A DNA stretch of 54,024 nt, taken from NCBI GenBank assembly GCA_003644265.1, contig QNBX01000010.1, positions 1 to 54,024 of the forward strand, given 5' to 3'. The stretch is from Planctomycetota bacterium. GTDB taxonomy: Bacteria; Planctomycetota; B15-G4. The notes beneath the pieces are model-generated. The model searched no databases and had not been told where the DNA came from. It saw nothing but the letters and a program-made list of their open reading frames with translations. Positions 1-9,314 of the stretch are shown in pieces. Position 1 is the stretch's first letter. Each line of letters begins with the position of its first letter. Position numbers and translations under genes: made by a program.

Positions 1-801
1 CACGCTGAACGTCCCCGACGGCGGCCCCGTGGCCGCCAGGTAGAGGTTGATGCCGCCGTTGTCCGACACGAGCACCAGGTCGCCCCCGGCGGCCCGATTG
101 TGCAGCGCGCTGGGCAGCAGCAGCGCCAGCAGCACGGCGGCGCAAGCGCCGGCAGACCGGCGCCGACGCCGGAAGATCCAGGGCAGCAACAGCGCCGCGA
201 ACAGCAGCGCCTGGGGGCGTAACAGGCAGGCCAGCCCCAGACACAGACCCATGCCCAGGGCATGGGGCATGCGCCGTGGGCGCTCGGCCAACCAGACCAC
301 ACTGAGCACCAGGGCCGTGGCCAATGAGTCGCCCAGCAGCCGCGTCTCGAAGAAGGTCAGCGGCCCGTAGGCCAGGGTCAGTCCCGCCGCCAGCAGCGCG
401 CCCGCCCGGCCGCAGCGGCGGCGCGCCAGCAGGTACGCCAGCGAGACCACCCAGAGCCCGCCCAGGTGTTGCAGCACCAGCACGCCGGCGAACTCCCCGT
501 GTTGCAGCAGGCCATCGAAGTGCGAGAGCAGCTGCGGGTAGAGCGGCGGCAGGTGGTAGCTCTCGTGCAGCAGCGGGTCGTCGTCAAGCCCCGCCAGCCC
601 GCGCGCTCGCTCGACGTAGTAGCGCGCGTCGCTGGTGGGGTTGAGCAGCAGCGGGTCGCTCTGCAGCGCCGCCGCCATGACGAGCAGCTTGAACAGCGCG
701 CCAAACAGCAGCAGCGCCGCCAGCGGACGTCCGCCGTCGCGCAGCATGGCCCAGCTGCTGAGGGGGGCCGTCGCGGGCGCCGCCTGTCCGTCGGTGCTCA
801 C
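1..801 (-). CDS. GT39/ArnT-like membrane glycosyltransferase, 3' end outside the window
   Basis: The reading frame runs off the left edge, so only the first 267 codons are seen. The start taken is the GTG at 801, giving VSTDGQAAPA; an in-frame ATG 17 codons later (MLRDGG) is an alternative. The protein is polytopic, with hydrophobic spans from about residue 28 onward. An acidic luminal loop carries a TSDARYYVERA motif, as in dolichyl-phosphate-mannose/ArnT (GT39/PMT) transferases, where an acidic residue of the first loop is catalytic. The visible end (SDNGGINLYLA) resembles the region before the extracytoplasmic tail in this family. The family transfers sugars from polyprenyl-phosphate donors on the outer face of the inner membrane. 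It lies 21 bases after comM on the same strand and may be co-transcribed. The family is fairly sure, the substrate unknown. Confidence 0.7.
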   Translation of the reverse strand, partial: MSTDGQAAPATAPLSSWAMLRDGGRPLAALLLFGALFKLLVMAAALQSDPLLLNPTSDARYYVERARGLAGLDDDPLLHESYHLPPLYPQLLSHFDGLLQHGEFAGVLVLQHLGGLWVVSLAYLLARRRCGRAGALLAAGLTLAYGPLTFFETRLLGDSLATALVLSVVWLAERPRRMPHALGMGLCLGLACLLRPQALLFAALLLPWIFRRRRRSAGACAAVLLALLLPSALHNRAAGGDLVLVSDNGGINLYLAATGPPSGTFSV

Positions 802-822
802 ACCAGGGAGGTTAGCATCAGC

Positions 823-2322
823 TCAACACTCGTCGGGATCGAGGAACACCAGCAGGCCCCGGCGCAGGGACAGGGCTTCATCCAGGTCGTCGGTCGCCAG
901 GCGCTCCCGACCGTCGAGGGCGGCGATGGTGGTCGACACAGCCAGCAGCCGCGCCACGGCACGGCCGGACAGGGCGAAGTGCTCCACGGCGCGCAGCAGG
1001 CGCTCGGTCACGGATGTGCCCGGGTTGGCGGCGGCGCGCTGGGCCTCGGCGCCGCGGCGCGCCAGCACCCCGCGCGCCCGCGCGACGCGTCCGGCCACCG
1101 CGAGCGTGGCCTCGCCGCGTGCGTCACTCACGATCTGCCGGGCCTCGGGCGGCGCCACGGTCACGGCCAGATCGAAGCGGTCCAGCAGGGGGCCGGAGAG
1201 CCGGCGCCGGTAGCGCTCCACCGCGTGGGCGGGGCAGCAGCAGCCCCGTCGCGGGTGTCCGCGGTAGCCGCAGGGGCAGGGATTCATGGCCGCCAGCAGT
1301 TGGAAGTCGGCCGGGAAGTCCGCCCTCAGGCCTGCCCGCGCGATGCGCACCCTGCGCTCTTCGAGTGGCTGCCGCAGGGCCTCCAGCAGGGAGCGTGGGA
1401 ACTCCGGCGCCTCGTCCAGGAACAGCACGCCGCGGTGGGCCAGGCTGACCTCGCCGGGGACCAGCGGGCGCCCGCCGCCCACCAGCCCCGCGCGCGAGAC
1501 CGAGTGGTGCGGCGCGCGGAACGGCGGGCGCTCCACGATGGACGCGGCGCCGCCCGCGGCCAGCCCGTGCAGAGCCGAGACCTCCAGCACGGCCTCTTCG
1601 TCGAGCGGCGCCAGCAGCCCGGGCAGGCGCTGGGCCAGCATGGTCTTGCCCGTGCCCGGTGGGCCCGACATGAGCAGGTTGTGGCGGCCGGCCGCGGCGA
1701 TCTCCAAGGCCCGCCGCGCGCTGGCCTGGCCGCGCACGTCCGAGAGGTCCGGCAGCGCCGCCGCCGCCGCCGGGAGCGTCTCGGGCTCGGAGGCGGGCTG
1801 GCCCGACAACACGGCCAGGGCCTCGTGCAGATCGCGCACGGGCTCCACCCGCAGCCCGCGCACGAGGCTCGCCTCGCCGCCGTTGTCGAAGGGCATCATG
1901 ATGGCCTCGAGACCGGACCCGGCCGCCCGGAGCGCCAGGGCCAGGGCTCCGCGCACGGGGCGCAGGCGTCCATCGAGCGCCAGCTCGCCCACCAGCGCCC
2001 GCTGCGCCAGCGCTCCCTCGGGCACCAGACCCGCCAACGCCAGCACGCCCACCGCCAGCGGAAGATCGAAGCCGTTGCCGTGTTTGGGCATGTCGGCCGG
2101 CGCGAAGTTGGCCAGCACCGAACGGCGCGGCACGGGCAGGCCGCACTGCTCCAGGCAGCCACGGATGCGATCGCGCGCCTCGCGCAGCGCGCCGCCGGGC
2201 AGCCCGGTCATGACGATGCGCTGCATGAGCCCGCCGGTGTGCTGCACTTCGATCTCGACGCGCTCGACCTGCGCCCCCAGCAGGCACAGGGTCTGCACGT
2301 GGACCGTCTCCGAGCGCTTCAT
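823..2322 (-). CDS. comM: ComM/YifB family Mg-chelatase-like AAA+ ATPase
   Basis: This 499-residue protein matches the usual ComM length. The N-terminal ChlI-like domain (about 1-180) opens with the family pattern around ETVHVQTLCLLGA. The AAA+ domain follows, with Walker A GPPGTGKT (220-227), Walker B around GVLFLDEAPEF and the family motif NPCPCGYRGH followed by clustered cysteines. The C-terminal Mg-chelatase helical domain closes the protein. ComM is a hexameric helicase that promotes branch migration during integration of transforming DNA; homologues also occur in non-competent bacteria. The ATG overlaps the stop of the comEC-like gene (ATGA, 2319-2322), so the two are translationally coupled, which fits a DNA-uptake role. 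Confidence 0.95.
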   Translation of the reverse strand: MKRSETVHVQTLCLLGAQVERVEIEVQHTGGLMQRIVMTGLPGGALREARDRIRGCLEQCGLPVPRRSVLANFAPADMPKHGNGFDLPLAVGVLALAGLVPEGALAQRALVGELALDGRLRPVRGALALALRAAGSGLEAIMMPFDNGGEASLVRGLRVEPVRDLHEALAVLSGQPASEPETLPAAAAALPDLSDVRGQASARRALEIAAAGRHNLLMSGPPGTGKTMLAQRLPGLLAPLDEEAVLEVSALHGLAAGGAASIVERPPFRAPHHSVSRAGLVGGGRPLVPGEVSLAHRGVLFLDEAPEFPRSLLEALRQPLEERRVRIARAGLRADFPADFQLLAAMNPCPCGYRGHPRRGCCCPAHAVERYRRRLSGPLLDRFDLAVTVAPPEARQIVSDARGEATLAVAGRVARARGVLARRGAEAQRAAANPGTSVTERLLRAVEHFALSGRAVARLLAVSTTIAALDGRERLATDDLDEALSLRRGLLVFLDPDEC

Positions 2323-3620
2323 GCCGCCGCCGCCAGGCGCGAGCGTCGGTCACGTGCCAGCACGGAGAGGGCCCAGACCACGGCCAGCCCCATGAGGAAG
2401 GGGTCGACGGGAGGGGCGATCGGACGCAAGGGCGCAGGGGCCAGGGCCGCGGCGGCGTGCACCAGCTCGAGCAGGGCCTCGCTACAACCCACCAGCGCGG
2501 GGCGTAACAGCGGGTCGAGGCAGGAGCACAGCTCACCCGGCAAGACGCTCACGGAGCCCAGAGCCAGGATCAGCGCCACCAGCGGTGTGAGCAGCGGCGT
2601 GAGCAGGATCCCCAGGGGCTGCACCTGGCCGAAGGTCTCGGCACACAGGGGCGCGATGGCCAGCACGGCGCCGGCCGGGCCCAGCAGCGCGGCCGCAGGG
2701 GTGAACGACGTGATGCGTGCCCCGCCGATGAGCCCGCCCACGGCCAGGAAGGAGAGCTGCGCAGAGAGGGAGCGCAGTCGCTCCGGCCCCGCAAGCACCG
2801 CCAGCAGCAGAGCCACCAGCACCAGGTTGGGCAGGGGCGCGACGGGTCGGCCGTCGCGGCCGCAGGCCCAGGCCAGCGCCCGACCGCACAGCGCTCGCAG
2901 CAGGGGGGCGCGGGGCCCGGCCACCCAGGTGAAGATCAGCAGCCAGCCTGCGGCCAGTGACGGACCCAGCACGCGCCCGGCGAGCGCGGCCAGCAGCGAG
3001 ACGTGCAGTCCGCTCAGGGCCAGCAGATGGCTGGTGCCGGTGGCGACGAAGGCCGCCTTGGTGGCGCCATCGAGACGGCTGCGATCGCCCAGCAGCAGCG
3101 AGCGCAGCAGGCCGCCTGCGTCACCGGGTGCCAGCGTGCGAGCGCGCCATGCGGCCGCCTGGGCGACGCGCTCGGGCCAGGCACCCCGCAGCTCAGCGTC
3201 GGCCTGGAACGCCACGGCCGTCGCTCGCCCGGCGGGGTCAACCCGCGCCAGCACCTCCAGCCGCGCGCCCGGAGCCGGGGGAGGCAGGTCCGACGCCAGT
3301 CGCAGGGCCACGGGCCCGGCGGCGGTCATCAGGCGCGCGGGCGCGGCCGGCGGCGTGCGCCAGCGGCCCGTGAGTCGTAGCGCCCGCCAGGCTTGCGCCG
3401 TGCGCTCGTCAGGGATCGGCGCCGTCCTGGGTCGGTTGAGGGCCTGCAGCTGGCTCGCCAGCGCCAGCAGGATCAGCCCGCACAGCCCGGCGCCGCCCAG
3501 GCCCCGTCGGGCACACAGCAGCGGCAGCAGGATGGCCGCGGGCCAGGGCGCCAGCACGGCAACCAACGCGACGAGGAGCAGGGGAGCGGGGACCACGCCC
3601 TCCTGACGGCGGGTCGCCAC
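2319..3620 (-). CDS. comEC: ComEC/Rec2-like DNA-transport channel, no beta-lactamase domain
   Basis: The multi-spanning protein contains the ComEC competence-domain signature: [12 protein letters not shown] followed by [20 protein letters not shown]. ComEC carries single-stranded DNA across the inner membrane. From the GTG chosen at 3620 it has 433 residues, against roughly 700-800 for classical ComEC. It ends right after the competence-domain helices, so the C-terminal metallo-beta-lactamase-like domain is absent. The N-terminal part has two hydrophobic hairpins and an OB-like segment, as in DUF4131. The frame is open back to 3743 but those codons look non-coding. GTG 3620 has no clear Shine-Dalgarno; a GTG at 3596 follows AGGAGGG too closely to be convincing. 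The next gene, comM, starts within its stop codon. Confidence 0.8.
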   Translation of the reverse strand: MATRRQEGVVPAPLLLVALVAVLAPWPAAILLPLLCARRGLGGAGLCGLILLALASQLQALNRPRTAPIPDERTAQAWRALRLTGRWRTPPAAPARLMTAAGPVALRLASDLPPPAPGARLEVLARVDPAGRATAVAFQADAELRGAWPERVAQAAAWRARTLAPGDAGGLLRSLLLGDRSRLDGATKAAFVATGTSHLLALSGLHVSLLAALAGRVLGPSLAAGWLLIFTWVAGPRAPLLRALCGRALAWACGRDGRPVAPLPNLVLVALLLAVLAGPERLRSLSAQLSFLAVGGLIGGARITSFTPAAALLGPAGAVLAIAPLCAETFGQVQPLGILLTPLLTPLVALILALGSVSVLPGELCSCLDPLLRPALVGCSEALLELVHAAAALAPAPLRPIAPPVDPFLMGLAVVWALSVLARDRRSRLAAAA

Positions 3621-3734
3621 GAGCGTTTCACGGGCCCGACCGCACGCGGCCCGGCGGCCCGGGCGTGCGTCCAGGCTGGGCGGCCGCAGGCCCGGCTGAT
3701 ACGTTGCCCCCTGTTCGCAGTCGGAGCCGCCCGG

Positions 3735-4496
3735 ATGGACCACTCTCGCTCACCCGCATCGGGACCGGCTGGCGCCGTGGAGTCGGCCGCGGGACGGGGC
3801 CATCGACGTGCCAGCCGCCTCTCGGACCTGCGGCGCTCGCTCTCCATCGCGGCTGAGTTCTACCGCGGCTATCGCGCCCTGTCCGGCATGGGGCCCACGG
3901 TGACCGTGTTCGGGTCGGCGCGCTTCGGCCCCGAGCACCGCTACTACGAGCTGGCGCGGGAGATGGGGCGTCAGCTCGGGCGCAGCGGCTTCACGATCCT
4001 GACCGGCGGCGGTCCCGGCGTGATGGAGGCCGCCAACCGCGGCGCGCGCGACGTGCAGGCACCGTCCGTAGGCTGCAACATCGAGCTGCCGCAGGAGCAG
4101 ATGCCCAACCCCTACCTCGATCGCTTCGTCGAGTTCCGCGACTTCTTCGTGCGCAAGGTCATGCTGCTCAAGTACAGCACCGCCTTCGTGCTCATGCCCG
4201 GAGGCTACGGCACGCTGGACGAGGCCTTTGAGACGGCCACCCTGGTGCAGACCGGCAAGATGCCGCGCTTCCCGGCGGTGCTCATGGGGGTCGAGTACTG
4301 GCAGCCCCTGCTGGAGTTCCTGGGGGACATGCGCCGGGCGGGCACCATCTCGGAGCAGGACGGTCGGCAGCTCGTGCTGACCGACTCCCCGGAGGAGGCC
4401 ATGGCGGCCATCCTGCAGCGCACCTACGATCGCGCAGTGGGGGGCAAAGCTGCCACGCAAGGCAAGGCTCCCCCGCATGACGGGAGCAACTCATGA
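3735..4496 (+). CDS. LOG family (TIGR00730-type) nucleotide-binding protein
   Basis: This 253-residue Rossmann-fold protein has the two LOG-family signatures: [14 protein letters not shown] (phosphate-binding loop) and PGGYGTLDE (catalytic region). Members hydrolyse nucleoside 5'-monophosphates (cytokinin riboside 5'-phosphate phosphoribohydrolase or PpnN-like nucleosidase), and many are mislabelled lysine decarboxylases. The ATG at 3735 is chosen because upstream codons lie in the divergent comEC region and look non-coding. The N-terminal 40 residues are basic and probably disordered. The last codon overlaps the ATG of coaD (ATGA), so the two are co-translated. The exact substrate cannot be read from the sequence. 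Confidence 0.85.
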   Translation: MDHSRSPASGPAGAVESAAGRGHRRASRLSDLRRSLSIAAEFYRGYRALSGMGPTVTVFGSARFGPEHRYYELAREMGRQLGRSGFTILTGGGPGVMEAANRGARDVQAPSVGCNIELPQEQMPNPYLDRFVEFRDFFVRKVMLLKYSTAFVLMPGGYGTLDEAFETATLVQTGKMPRFPAVLMGVEYWQPLLEFLGDMRRAGTISEQDGRQLVLTDSPEEAMAAILQRTYDRAVGGKAATQGKAPPHDGSNS

Positions 4497-4975
4497 CGCG
4501 CATCGGCTTCTACGCGGGGTCCTTCGACCCGCCCACGCTGGGGCACCTGGACATCGCGCGGCGCGCGCTGGCCGTGGTGGATCGACTGGTGGTGGGAGTC
4601 GGGTCCAACGCTGACAAGCGCGCCTGGCTGGAGCGCTCGGTGCGCATGCAGCTGTTGGCCCAGTGCCTGCCCGCGGACGTGGAGGTGCTGGCCTTCGATG
4701 GCCTGGCGGTGGCGGCGGCGCGGGCGGCAGGGGCCAGCCTGCTGGTGCGCGGCTATCGCGGCCCCGAAGACGTGGCTGTCGAGCTGCACATGGCCCGCGC
4801 CAACCGTCAGCTCGACGACAGTCTCGAGACCATCCTGCTGGCGGCCGAGCCGCGCGTGGCCCACCTCTCGTCTCGGCTGGTGCGCGAGGTGCACCGCGCA
4901 TCGGGCCGGCTCTCGGATTTTGTGCCCGAGGTCGTGGCGCAGCACCTGGCCGCCCTGCCCCCCTGGGGCGGCTGA
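4493..4975 (+). CDS. coaD: Phosphopantetheine adenylyltransferase
   Basis: The 160-residue length is exactly that of CoaD. It carries the nucleotidyltransferase motif [10 protein letters not shown] (residues 9-18), whose Thr and His bind ATP phosphates. It also has the central RGYRGPEDV segment (normally RGLR-D-E) and a C-terminal LSSRLVREV in place of the usual ISSS-VRE motif. CoaD transfers AMP from ATP to 4'-phosphopantetheine, the fourth step of coenzyme A synthesis, in the cytosol. It starts within the stop of the LOG-family gene and is followed 54 bases later by ridA. Substitutions in the last motif are mild and activity is expected. Confidence 0.95.
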   Translation: MTRIGFYAGSFDPPTLGHLDIARRALAVVDRLVVGVGSNADKRAWLERSVRMQLLAQCLPADVEVLAFDGLAVAAARAAGASLLVRGYRGPEDVAVELHMARANRQLDDSLETILLAAEPRVAHLSSRLVREVHRASGRLSDFVPEVVAQHLAALPPWGG

Positions 4976-5029
4976 GCCCCGCTGCCCGTGCTCTGCGCCC
5001 CTGCCTCCCCTTGATGGACGATCCAGACC

Positions 5030-5416
5030 ATGACTGACATGACCATCGTGAGCACCGCCGACGCGCCGGCGGCCATCGGACCCTACGTGCAGGGCCTGGT
5101 CTGTGAGGGCCTGTTCTACAGCTCGGGACAGGTCGCGCTCGAGCCGTCCAGCGGCGAGATGGTGCCGGGCGGCGTGGAGCCCGAGACCGAGCAGGTGTTC
5201 GCCAACCTGCGGGCGGTGCTGGCGGCGGCCGGTTCGTCCCTGGAGCGGGTGCTCAAGACCACCGTGTTCCTGGCGGACATGAACGAGTTCGCCGCCATGA
5301 ACGCCGTGTACGCCCGGGCCTTCGGCGAGCACCGCCCGGCGCGCTCCACGGTGCAGGTGGCGCGGCTGCCCAAGGACGCCCGGGTCGAGATCGAGGTGTT
5401 GGCGCGGGTGGGCTGA
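5030..5416 (+). CDS. ridA: RidA family reactive intermediate deaminase
   Basis: This 128-residue protein is the size of a RidA/YjgF monomer (functional trimers). The substrate-binding arginine lies in PARSTVQV and the glutamate in VEIEVLA near the C-terminus, both as in active RidA. The N-terminal AAIGPYVQG and SSGQVAL segments are also typical. RidA hydrolyses 2-aminoacrylate and other enamine/imine products of PLP enzymes to keto acids and ammonia. ATG 5030 opens MTDMTIVST; a second ATG at 5039 is possible. The stop is followed with no gap by the GTG of the next gene, suggesting one transcript with coaD and the membrane protein. Confidence 0.95.
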   Translation: MTDMTIVSTADAPAAIGPYVQGLVCEGLFYSSGQVALEPSSGEMVPGGVEPETEQVFANLRAVLAAAGSSLERVLKTTVFLADMNEFAAMNAVYARAFGEHRPARSTVQVARLPKDARVEIEVLARVG

Positions 5417-5992
5417 GTGCCCGTCTCGATCGACAAGCTGATCGCGGTGCTGGCCATGCTGGTGGCCATCGGCCCGCTCATGCGCGGCTCGTTGGGAGCG
5501 CGCAGTCACCTGTCCTGGCGACGCTCGCTGTTCCTGGCGGCCGGCGCCGTGCTGGCCTGCGTGGGCGTGGTCGGCCTGCTGGCGCTGCGAGCTCAGTTCC
5601 TGGGCGAGCCCTTCTTCCTGCCCACCTGGCTGGGCGCCAGTCTGGCGGGCGTGGGGGGCATGCTGGGGGTCTCGACCGTGCTGGCCGGGCGCGGGCCGGA
5701 GGGGCTGAGCGAGGCCGGGGCGCTGCGGCTGGCGACCCAGGCAGCTGCCATGGTGTTGTACGTGGCCTCGCCAGCGGGGGCCCTGGGCTTGCTGGGGGCC
5801 ACGCGACTGCTGCGGGCCTGCCTGCCCTTTACGCTGGTGCGCACGCGCTGGCTGGGCGTGGTGGAGGGCGTGGTGCTGCTGGCGCTGTGCCTGGTGCCGA
5901 GAGACGAGCTGCTGGGAGGCCTGCGGGACCACGCGCCCAGTCACCTGGTGCCGGTCGGAAGCGAGGCCTCCTCCGAGCTCCCGGCGCGCTGA
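5417..5992 (+). CDS. Small five-helix membrane protein of unknown function
   Basis: The GTG directly abuts the TGA of ridA (no intervening base), so translation is probably coupled. The 191-residue product has about five hydrophobic segments (roughly 5-22, 36-57, 66-90, 103-125 and 143-160), separated by short loops rich in Arg and Gly. The polar tail of about 30 residues is likely cytoplasmic. I see no catalytic or binding motif and do not recognise a family. An internal ATG at codon 14 (MLVAIGP) is an alternative start that would shorten the first helix. The uninterrupted frame, GC-rich third positions and junction with ridA support a real gene. Confidence 0.65.
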   Translation: MPVSIDKLIAVLAMLVAIGPLMRGSLGARSHLSWRRSLFLAAGAVLACVGVVGLLALRAQFLGEPFFLPTWLGASLAGVGGMLGVSTVLAGRGPEGLSEAGALRLATQAAAMVLYVASPAGALGLLGATRLLRACLPFTLVRTRWLGVVEGVVLLALCLVPRDELLGGLRDHAPSHLVPVGSEASSELPAR

Positions 5993-6035
5993 CGCGGCAC
6001 AGCTTCGGACGCGGCTTTGAGACGCTGTGGCGGCG

Positions 6036-6065
6036 TTGACAGGACGACCGGCCCGGCGCTACTTT
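6036..6065 (+). promoter_or_regulatory. Sigma-70-like promoter of the oligopeptide ABC importer operon
   Basis: A perfect TTGACA (-35, 6036-6041) is followed after 18 bases by TACTTT (-10, 6060-6065). Transcription would start near 6072, leaving a leader of about 100 bases before the binding-protein ATG at 6175. It lies in the 182-base gap after the preceding membrane-protein gene. Confidence 0.6.
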
Positions 6066-6174
6066 GCGGAGCTGCCGAGGCATCGTCGGTTCGCGTTGGA
6101 GCCGACTCATCCGGGGCTCGCCCGGAGACATGCAGCAACCCGGCAGCCGATCGCAGCTCCCCCAGGGACCACTC

Positions 6175-8250
6175 ATGCTCACAGGCCGCTCCACCGTGCT
6201 GGTTTTCTCCCTGCTGATCGTGTCGGTCTGGCTCGCGCCCCCGGTGGCGGCAGTGACCCGCAGCGAGCAGCCGCCGGCCGCTGAGCCGCCCGCAGTGGCA
6301 GCGGCTCGCCTGCCCGCGAGCCCCACCACGCCCGCACCTGGCGACGAGCTGCTGCTCACGCCCGAGCTGGCGGCCGCCGGCATCACCCAGGCCGAGCTGA
6401 ACGGCCCCTACGAGCCCGCGGTGGACGCCAACCACCCGGACGGGCAGGTCACGCCGGCCCTCGGCGGGCGCGTGATCATGCACGTCTCGGCCGAGCCCCC
6501 GAACCTCAACTTCCTGATCGAGAACACCGGCTCCATCCGCTGGATCCACCACGAGATCCACGCCGGGCTGCTGCAGTTCGATCCGGCCAGCTGGGAGATG
6601 GAGCTCGACCTCGCGGTGCATTACGACATCGAGGACACGCTGGTGCTGAAGCCGGGGCACGCGCAGGTCGGCGCCGATGGCGAGCGTCTGGGCGAGATCG
6701 CCTTCGGCAAGATCGTGGACGAGACGGCCGATACCTACGTGCTCGAGTCGGGCAGCAAGTGGCACCAGCTCGCGCGCACGAGCGTGCCCAAGTCGGAGGT
6801 CGAGCGCGTCGAGCGCGGCACGGTCTACACCTTCACCCTGCGCGAGGGCGTGCGCTGGCACGACGGCCACCCGCTCGATGAGCAGGACGTGCTCTTCAGC
6901 ATGGGCCTGTTCAACAACCCGCACGTCGACTGCGACGAGAAGCGCTACAAGTACGTCGAGATCAACCGCAGCGAGCGCGTCGCGGACGGCGTGGTGCGCT
7001 TCTTCTGGAACGAGCAGTACTTCGGCAGCACCGACGCCTTCGGCCTCGACTTCTGCGTGCTGCCGAGCCACCTCTACAACCTGGCCGATCCGGACAACAA
7101 GGACTTCGACCCCGACGCCGGCGCCGAGCGTCAGGGCAGCTACGTCAACGAGAACTCGCACAACATCGACTGGGTGGGGCTGGGAGCGTACAAGGTCAAG
7201 CGCTTCGAGCCGGGGCAGTTCATCGAGGCAACGCGCTTCGAGCAGTACTGGGAGCGCGCGCCCGAGCGGGCCGGCTACCTGGACACCCTGCGCTGGTCCT
7301 TCATCAAGAGCGATGACGGCGCCTTCGCGGCCCTGCTCAACGGCGAGATCGACATCTTCAGCCGGGTCAAGTCGGAGGACTTCTTCGGCGAGGCCACGCG
7401 CACTGAGCTGTTCACGTCGCAGTACTACAAGACCTTGGTCTACCTGGGCAACGTCGGCTACACGGTCTGGAACCTCTACCAGCCCAAGCTGGCCGACGTG
7501 CGCGTGCGCACGGCCCTGGCCCACGCCTTCGACGTGCCCAAGTGGATCGAGACCAACTACCGCGGCTACTCGCTCTGGGCCACGGGCACGCAGTTCTGGT
7601 TCGGGCCGGCCTACAACCACGCGGTGAGCGGGATCGAGTACGACCCGGAGCTGGCCGAGGACCTGCTGGCGGACGCGGGCTGGTACGACCGCGACGGCGA
7701 CGGGATCATCGACAAGGACGGCCAGAACATGGTGCTCGAGTTCCTGATGCCGTCCGGCAACAAGGCCAGCGAGAAGTTCCTGCAGGCTTTGCAGGACAGC
7801 TACCGCAGCATCGGCGTCAAGCTCGACATCCAGCAGTACGAGTGGGCCACCTTCCTCGAGCACATCCGCAACCGCGACTTTGACGCGGCCAACCTGGCCT
7901 GGATCCTGTCCTCGCCCGAGAGCGACCCGCAGCAGATCTGGCACGGCGACGAGGGTGCCTTCGACAAGCGCAGCAGCAACAACTCCGGTCTGCAAGATGA
8001 GCAGGTGGACGCGCTGATCGATGCCGGGCGACGGGAACTCGACCCCGAGAAGCGTCACGCCATCTGGTACGACCTGCACGCGCGCATCCACGAGCTGCAG
8101 CCCTACATGTTCGGCTGGAATGTGCCGCGCAAGCTGGCCATCTCCAAGCGCATCCACGGCGTCAAGCTGTACAAGTTCTCGCCTGGCTTCCGGCTACGCG
8201 ACATGTATTTTGCCGAGGGCACGCCGGGCACGCGCCCGCTCTCCAACTAG
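6175..8250 (+). CDS. ABC importer substrate-binding protein, family 5 (oligopeptide/dipeptide type)
   Basis: The 691-residue exported protein has a Sec signal peptide (MLTGRSTVLVFSLLIVSVW, cleavage near VAA-VT about residue 26). A family-5 solute-binding fold (SBP_bac_5) follows. Its hallmark is YTFTLREGVRWHDGHPL with a downstream DVLFSM, and later segments match DppA/OppA (VRTALAHAFD, PYMFGWNVPRK). It would capture peptides or a similar solute for the permeases encoded next. It is longer than typical DppA (about 535 residues), with an added Ala/Pro-rich N-terminus and an insertion after residue about 140. ATG 6175 is preceded by CAGGGA and directly gives the signal peptide; an in-frame ATG at 6130 would place it internally. 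The substrate is not determined. Confidence 0.88.
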   Translation: MLTGRSTVLVFSLLIVSVWLAPPVAAVTRSEQPPAAEPPAVAAARLPASPTTPAPGDELLLTPELAAAGITQAELNGPYEPAVDANHPDGQVTPALGGRVIMHVSAEPPNLNFLIENTGSIRWIHHEIHAGLLQFDPASWEMELDLAVHYDIEDTLVLKPGHAQVGADGERLGEIAFGKIVDETADTYVLESGSKWHQLARTSVPKSEVERVERGTVYTFTLREGVRWHDGHPLDEQDVLFSMGLFNNPHVDCDEKRYKYVEINRSERVADGVVRFFWNEQYFGSTDAFGLDFCVLPSHLYNLADPDNKDFDPDAGAERQGSYVNENSHNIDWVGLGAYKVKRFEPGQFIEATRFEQYWERAPERAGYLDTLRWSFIKSDDGAFAALLNGEIDIFSRVKSEDFFGEATRTELFTSQYYKTLVYLGNVGYTVWNLYQPKLADVRVRTALAHAFDVPKWIETNYRGYSLWATGTQFWFGPAYNHAVSGIEYDPELAEDLLADAGWYDRDGDGIIDKDGQNMVLEFLMPSGNKASEKFLQALQDSYRSIGVKLDIQQYEWATFLEHIRNRDFDAANLAWILSSPESDPQQIWHGDEGAFDKRSSNNSGLQDEQVDALIDAGRRELDPEKRHAIWYDLHARIHELQPYMFGWNVPRKLAISKRIHGVKLYKFSPGFRLRDMYFAEGTPGTRPLSN

Positions 8251-8309
8251 GCGCCCGCACGACGCGCTGACCGCCTCCCCCCGCTCTCCCACCTCAGCCG
8301 GCTACAGCC

Positions 8310-9314
8310 TTGCTCGCGTACATCCTGCGCCGCCTGATGTGGATGGTGCCGACCATGTTCGGCATCACCTTCCTGTTGCTGATGGTGATCCAGCTCGCGC
8401 CGGGCGACCCGGCCGCCTTGGCGGTGGGGGGCGAGTCCAGCGGTGGCATGGTCAGCACCGGTACGGGCGACACCAACAGCGCCTACGACAAGTTCCGCGA
8501 GCGCTTCAAGCTCGACGAGCCGCTCTGGACGCAGTACGCCACCTGGGTCGGGAACGTGGTGCAGCTCGACTTCGGCACGGAGTTCTTCCGCAGCCACGTG
8601 CAGGTGCGCGACGAGCTCTGGCGTCGGCTGCAGGTGACCATCCCGCTGGCGCTGATCTCGACCCTGCTCAGCTATCTGATCGCCATTCCGCTGGGCATCT
8701 ACTCGGCCATCAAGCGCGGCAGCACGGGCGACAAGGTGATCACCTTCGGGCTGTTCCTGCTGTACTCGCTGCCCACCTTCTGGGCCGGGCTCATGCTGAT
8801 CCTGGCCTTCGGGGCCACGGGCGTCGACTGGTTCCCGGTCATCGGCCTGCACGACAAGGACGCCGACCTGCTGAGCGGCTGGGCCTGGTGGAAGGACATG
8901 CTCTGGCACGCGGTGCTGCCCATCGCCACCTACACCTACGGCGGTCTGGCGTACCTCTCGCGGCAGATGCGCGTGGGCATGCTGGAGACCATTCAGCAGG
9001 ACTACATCCGCACGGCGCGCGCCAAGGGCCTGACCCGACGCAACATCATCCTGCGCCACGCCCTGCGCAACTCCGTGATCCCGGTCATCACGGTCTTTGC
9101 CACCATCCTGCCCATCCTGGTGGGCGGCTCGGTGCTGGTGGAGACCATCTTCAACATCCAGGGTATGGGCCTGTACGCCTTCGAGGGGCTGATCAAGCGC
9201 GACTACAACGTGATCATGGCCACCGTCACGGCCAGCGCGTTCATGACACTGGTGGGCTTCCTGGTGTCCGACATCCTGTACGCCGTGGTCGATCCCCGGA
9301 TCAAGTATGACTGA
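8310..9314 (+). CDS. dppB: ABC importer permease, DppB type
   Basis: This 334-residue inner-membrane permease begins at TTG 8310 (LAYILRRLMWMVPT), the standard DppB/OppB N-terminus with its first helix and the APGDPA segment. The binding-protein-dependent transport domain covers roughly residues 100-330. Its EAA coupling motif (TARAKGLTRRNIILRHAL) contacts the ATPase. The PGDP-containing periplasmic loop is slightly enlarged. It lies 59 bases after the binding-protein gene and overlaps the next gene by 8 bases (ATGACTGA). With the following permease it forms the membrane channel. Confidence 0.92.
   Translation: MLAYILRRLMWMVPTMFGITFLLLMVIQLAPGDPAALAVGGESSGGMVSTGTGDTNSAYDKFRERFKLDEPLWTQYATWVGNVVQLDFGTEFFRSHVQVRDELWRRLQVTIPLALISTLLSYLIAIPLGIYSAIKRGSTGDKVITFGLFLLYSLPTFWAGLMLILAFGATGVDWFPVIGLHDKDADLLSGWAWWKDMLWHAVLPIATYTYGGLAYLSRQMRVGMLETIQQDYIRTARAKGLTRRNIILRHALRNSVIPVITVFATILPILVGGSVLVETIFNIQGMGLYAFEGLIKRDYNVIMATVTASAFMTLVGFLVSDILYAVVDPRIKYD

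Noticed and set aside
466..3606. A 1046-codon open frame on the plus strand
   Set aside because: It is antisense to comM and comEC, which have clear motifs. Its Arg/Gln/Ala/Gly-rich translation is typical of a GC-rich shadow frame.
4424..5944. A 506-codon open frame on the minus strand
   Set aside because: Antisense to coaD and ridA; His/Gln/Arg-rich low-complexity translation, no domain.
5941..8157. A 738-codon open frame on the minus strand
   Set aside because: Exactly antisense to the binding-protein gene, with Val/Leu/Asp/Arg repeats produced by the complementary codons.
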